A stretch of 64,000 nucleotides of DNA from Candidatus Enterococcus ferrettii (lineage in GTDB: Bacteria; Bacillota; Bacilli; Lactobacillales; Enterococcaceae), in NCBI RefSeq assembly GCF_017377655.1, contig NZ_JAFREL010000016.1, positions 186,001 to 250,000 on the forward strand. The letters are read 5' to 3'. The first letter of the stretch is position 1. The number at the start of each line of letters is the position of its first letter. Made by a program: the position numbers and the translations under genes. The notes beneath the pieces were generated by a model that was not told where the DNA came from, ran no database searches, and saw only the letters and a list, made by a program, of their open reading frames with translations. Below are positions 61,728 to 64,000 of this stretch, piece by piece.

Positions 61728-62936
61728 CTATTTTGAGTTTACTATTTTACCGCCAATCATCCGTTTTTGGAAATGATCGGTATTATTTACCCATAGAATT
61801 ACCAATACCACTAAAACCAGTCCAAATAAAATTTTGAAAGGAGCAAAAATACTAGATGAGCCAGAAGCCGTTTGCAAAATTCTTAAGCCAAAAGGAGCCA
61901 CGAAATTCCCTAGATTGCAACCAATTAAAATAATTGAAGTAGCATAGTTCATTTTACTAGAAGGAGCGTATTTATTCAGCGAATTGTAAATGAAGGGAAA
62001 AATAAGACTTCCCGGAATTCCACTGATAAAATAGCCTACCAACAGCAGCCGAAAATTATCCTCCGAATTACCAATGAGAATAGTCGACAACGCTAGCAAA
62101 CCAAGACCGATGTACAAGCATTTCTCACCAAACAAGCGATTAACAAAACCAAAGGTAGCACCCGTCAGAATACCAATAATTGGCATTACAGCCAAAAAGT
62201 TAGAAGCATTGTAGCTATCTCCCTTTAAAGAAGCCACCATTGCTGGAAACCGTACGCCAATAGCCACGAAAATCATCACCAAAAACAAAGCAAACATCGA
62301 AAGCAAGTAGACTTGAGGTAAGACCCTGGTAATTTCCTCCGTGCCTAAAGTAGAAATCTCCTCTTCCGTATCTTGATCATTAATTTCCGGCACAAACAAG
62401 CTGAACATTATCAAAATCGGAAATGCCAACAAATAAACACCAAAGGACAACTTCCAGCCAAACGCTAAAAGCAAACCCGCCACAAGCGTCATCATTGCAC
62501 TACCGATATTTTCAGCGGACCCTCGGAACCCCAGCAAAGCAGCTCGTTTGTTAGGCTCATTCTTATAAAGCAGATTGATAATAGAAACTGCCAATGAATT
62601 AAACAAACCAAAGCCCGCTCCCAGCACAAAACGGCTAACAATAATCAGTGGGTAGCCAGTTAAGAAGATCGGAACAACATCACCTATTCCTACCAATAGT
62701 AAACCCAGCTGTACGGTCTTTTTTACCCCAATCTTTTGGGCGATAAAACTAGACAGAACCACAAAGATCACTACTGCCAACGCCGGAACAGTCGCAACCA
62801 ATTCTCCTTGAGTCGTGGTCATTCCTAGGCTGTTCTTCATCTGAGGCAATGCACCATTGATGGCTGTAGCGCTAGTTAACAGCATGGAAATTGCTAAAAT
62901 TGAAATTTGCGTGATTACCGAATTCTTCTTAACCAT
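61728..62936 (-). CDS. Major facilitator superfamily transporter
   Basis: This 402-residue carrier has about 12 hydrophobic segments. The first loop carries the MFS signature in AQKIGVKKTVQLGLLLVGIG, and RFVLGAGFGLFNSLAVSII is helix 4-like. It lies 9 bp after the alpha-galactosidase and is co-transcribed with it. It could import a galactoside or export a product; direction and substrate are not evident. Confidence 0.88.
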   Translation of the reverse strand: MVKKNSVITQISILAISMLLTSATAINGALPQMKNSLGMTTTQGELVATVPALAVVIFVVLSSFIAQKIGVKKTVQLGLLLVGIGDVVPIFLTGYPLIIVSRFVLGAGFGLFNSLAVSIINLLYKNEPNKRAALLGFRGSAENIGSAMMTLVAGLLLAFGWKLSFGVYLLAFPILIMFSLFVPEINDQDTEEEISTLGTEEITRVLPQVYLLSMFALFLVMIFVAIGVRFPAMVASLKGDSYNASNFLAVMPIIGILTGATFGFVNRLFGEKCLYIGLGLLALSTILIGNSEDNFRLLLVGYFISGIPGSLIFPFIYNSLNKYAPSSKMNYATSIILIGCNLGNFVAPFGLRILQTASGSSSIFAPFKILFGLVLVVLVILWVNNTDHFQKRMIGGKIVNSK

Positions 62937-62945
62937 TTTTTTACC

Positions 62946-64000
62946 CTACTTTCTTTTCAAATGAATCAGCTGTGTTTGAAAATCACCAAAGAAATCTGGG
63001 TAATACAAGCCGATATTCATCAACTCCGAACCCGAGTAAACTGCACCTGACTCTGTATCCTCGTATAACCCTTTCTCATCCAAACCTGCTAAACGAACTT
63101 CATTGAAGACAGGCTGAGCATTTGCCAATACCCTTCCAATAAATAGCAACGCTTCATCTTGCTCTTCTGAAACGAACATCCAGGAAGCCAAATTACCCTC
63201 AAAAGGACTTTGTAAACGGATAAAATTGCCAAATTGCACCAGCTGTCTGATTTCTTGGTAATAAGTCACCTGCTCCTTCACCTGAAGCTTTTCTTCCTCA
63301 CTCATCAAAGTTAAGTCTAATTCGTATCCGAACACACCGCACATTGCGACATCCGCACGAGTCTTCAATGACGTAATCCGGCCTGTTTGATGATTTGGCA
63401 CCGCTGAAACGTGTGCTGTAATTGCCGAGGTTGGATAGGCTAGGCTGGTACCATATTGAATCTTCAATCGTTCGACAGCATCAGTATTGTCACTGGCCCA
63501 TGATTGCGGCATGTAGTACAAAAAACCAGCGTCGAAACGGCCACCGCCGCCGGAACAGCCTTCCCACAAAATGTTCGGATATTTCTTGGTTAGATTCTCC
63601 ATCAATTCATACACACCTAAGATATAGCGATGTGCTGTTTCCCCTTGGTTAGTTGCCGAGAGGGTTAAAGAATAGGCATCCGACATACTGCGATTCATAT
63701 CCCATTTAATGTAGTCAATTTCTACCTGATCCAAAATTTTCTCCATTTGGACTTGAATATACTCTCGTACTTCTTTACGTCCCATATCCAATAAATGCTG
63801 ATCTCTTGAGGAAGAGGGAATCCTTCCAGGCTCGGTCATTAAGAAATCAGGATGCTCACGGTAAAGTTCTGAATCAATTGAAATCATTTCCGGTTCAAAC
63901 CACAAACCGAATTTCAGGCCTTTTTGATGTACGTAGTCAGCAACACCTTTCAAACCATTTTCCAACTTGCCGTCAAACTCAAACCAATCCCCTAAAGAAG
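62946..64000 (-). CDS. GH36 alpha-galactosidase, C-terminal part (cut by window edge)
   Basis: The reading frame continues to position 64000, so the true start lies outside. About 351 residues are visible, roughly half of a GH36 enzyme. SLGDWFEFDGKLENG leads to FGLWFEPEMIS; the nucleophile Asp is in YIKWDMNRSMSD and the acid/base Asp in SWASDNTDAVERL. A GCSGGGGRFD loop lies between. It hydrolyses terminal alpha-galactose from melibiose, raffinose and similar sugars. The MFS gene follows by 9 bp. Confidence 0.94.
   Translation of the reverse strand, partial: SLGDWFEFDGKLENGLKGVADYVHQKGLKFGLWFEPEMISIDSELYREHPDFLMTEPGRIPSSSRDQHLLDMGRKEVREYIQVQMEKILDQVEIDYIKWDMNRSMSDAYSLTLSATNQGETAHRYILGVYELMENLTKKYPNILWEGCSGGGGRFDAGFLYYMPQSWASDNTDAVERLKIQYGTSLAYPTSAITAHVSAVPNHQTGRITSLKTRADVAMCGVFGYELDLTLMSEEEKLQVKEQVTYYQEIRQLVQFGNFIRLQSPFEGNLASWMFVSEEQDEALLFIGRVLANAQPVFNEVRLAGLDEKGLYEDTESGAVYSGSELMNIGLYYPDFFGDFQTQLIHLKRK

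Noticed and set aside
1..64000. CRISPR arrays, tRNA/rRNA genes, IS elements or prophage genes
   Set aside because: No repeat-spacer pattern, cloverleaf-like gene, transposase or phage structural gene was recognised on either strand by eye.

Overview
The window is low-GC Firmicutes DNA. Gene content and signals fit a lactic acid bacterium of the Enterococcus type: an arginine deiminase operon with an ArcR-like Crp regulator and a YfcC-type carrier, many PTS systems under PRD or LacI control, strong GGAGG ribosome sites, and TTGACA/TATAAT promoters. The E. avium/raffinosus group is my best guess, because sorbitol and pentitol PTS loci occur together; that is inference from gene content only. 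No rRNA, tRNA, CRISPR array, IS element or prophage was recognised.

Layout. 1-3.8 kb: a sugar ABC locus with a frameshifted permease, a binding lipoprotein and a divergent LacI regulator. 3.9-9.6 kb: small accessory genes (ornithine cyclodeaminase family, MerR/TipAS regulator, divergent Hsp33, AraC/GyrI-like regulator, a Cys-rich unknown) and two long gene-poor stretches, one holding an L35-like 41-codon ORF. 9.6-12.4 kb: two nucleic-acid repair genes, an AlkC-like DNA glycosylase and the RNA ligase RtcB; rtcB has an elaborate leader with two small ORFs, a terminator and two competing hairpins. 12.5-18.8 kb: a sorbitol (srl/gut) PTS operon that also encodes a fructose-6-phosphate aldolase-type enzyme and a glycerol dehydrogenase-type enzyme, with a divergent SorC-family regulator. 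19-22.5 kb: a YfcC carrier, GNAT and MarR genes and a small membrane protein. 22.5-30.6 kb: argS, argR and the arginine deiminase genes arcD/arcR/arcC/arcB/arcA, all on the minus strand. 31.3-35.5 kb: a dehydratase-type glycyl radical enzyme, its DeoR regulator and its divergent activating enzyme. 35.7-37.1 kb: an M23 peptidase and a TetR regulator.

37.3-54.5 kb holds three further PTS operons. The first is galactitol-type, with a Zn-dependent polyol-phosphate dehydrogenase, a ribulose-phosphate epimerase and an arabinose-5-phosphate-isomerase-like SIS protein, which suggests a pentitol. The second is fructose-type, with an EIIB-EIIA-EIIB-EIIC order, an AlsE-like epimerase and a decayed transketolase. 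The third is galactitol-type, with a PfkB sugar kinase and a class II FucA-like aldolase. Both galactitol-type operons start with a PRD/EIIB/EIIA regulator. 55-64 kb is an alpha-galactoside-like region: ABC importer, two paralogous LacI repressors, an aldo-keto reductase, an MFS carrier and a GH36 alpha-galactosidase cut by the right edge.

The carbohydrate operons appear to feed lower glycolysis and the pentose phosphate pathway, with visible decay in the first ABC permease and in the transketolase. Neither ABC locus shows an ATP-binding subunit, so a shared MsmK-type ATPase elsewhere is likely. The most novel-looking signal is the rtcB leader, whose geometry could let a stalled ribosome switch on an RNA repair enzyme.
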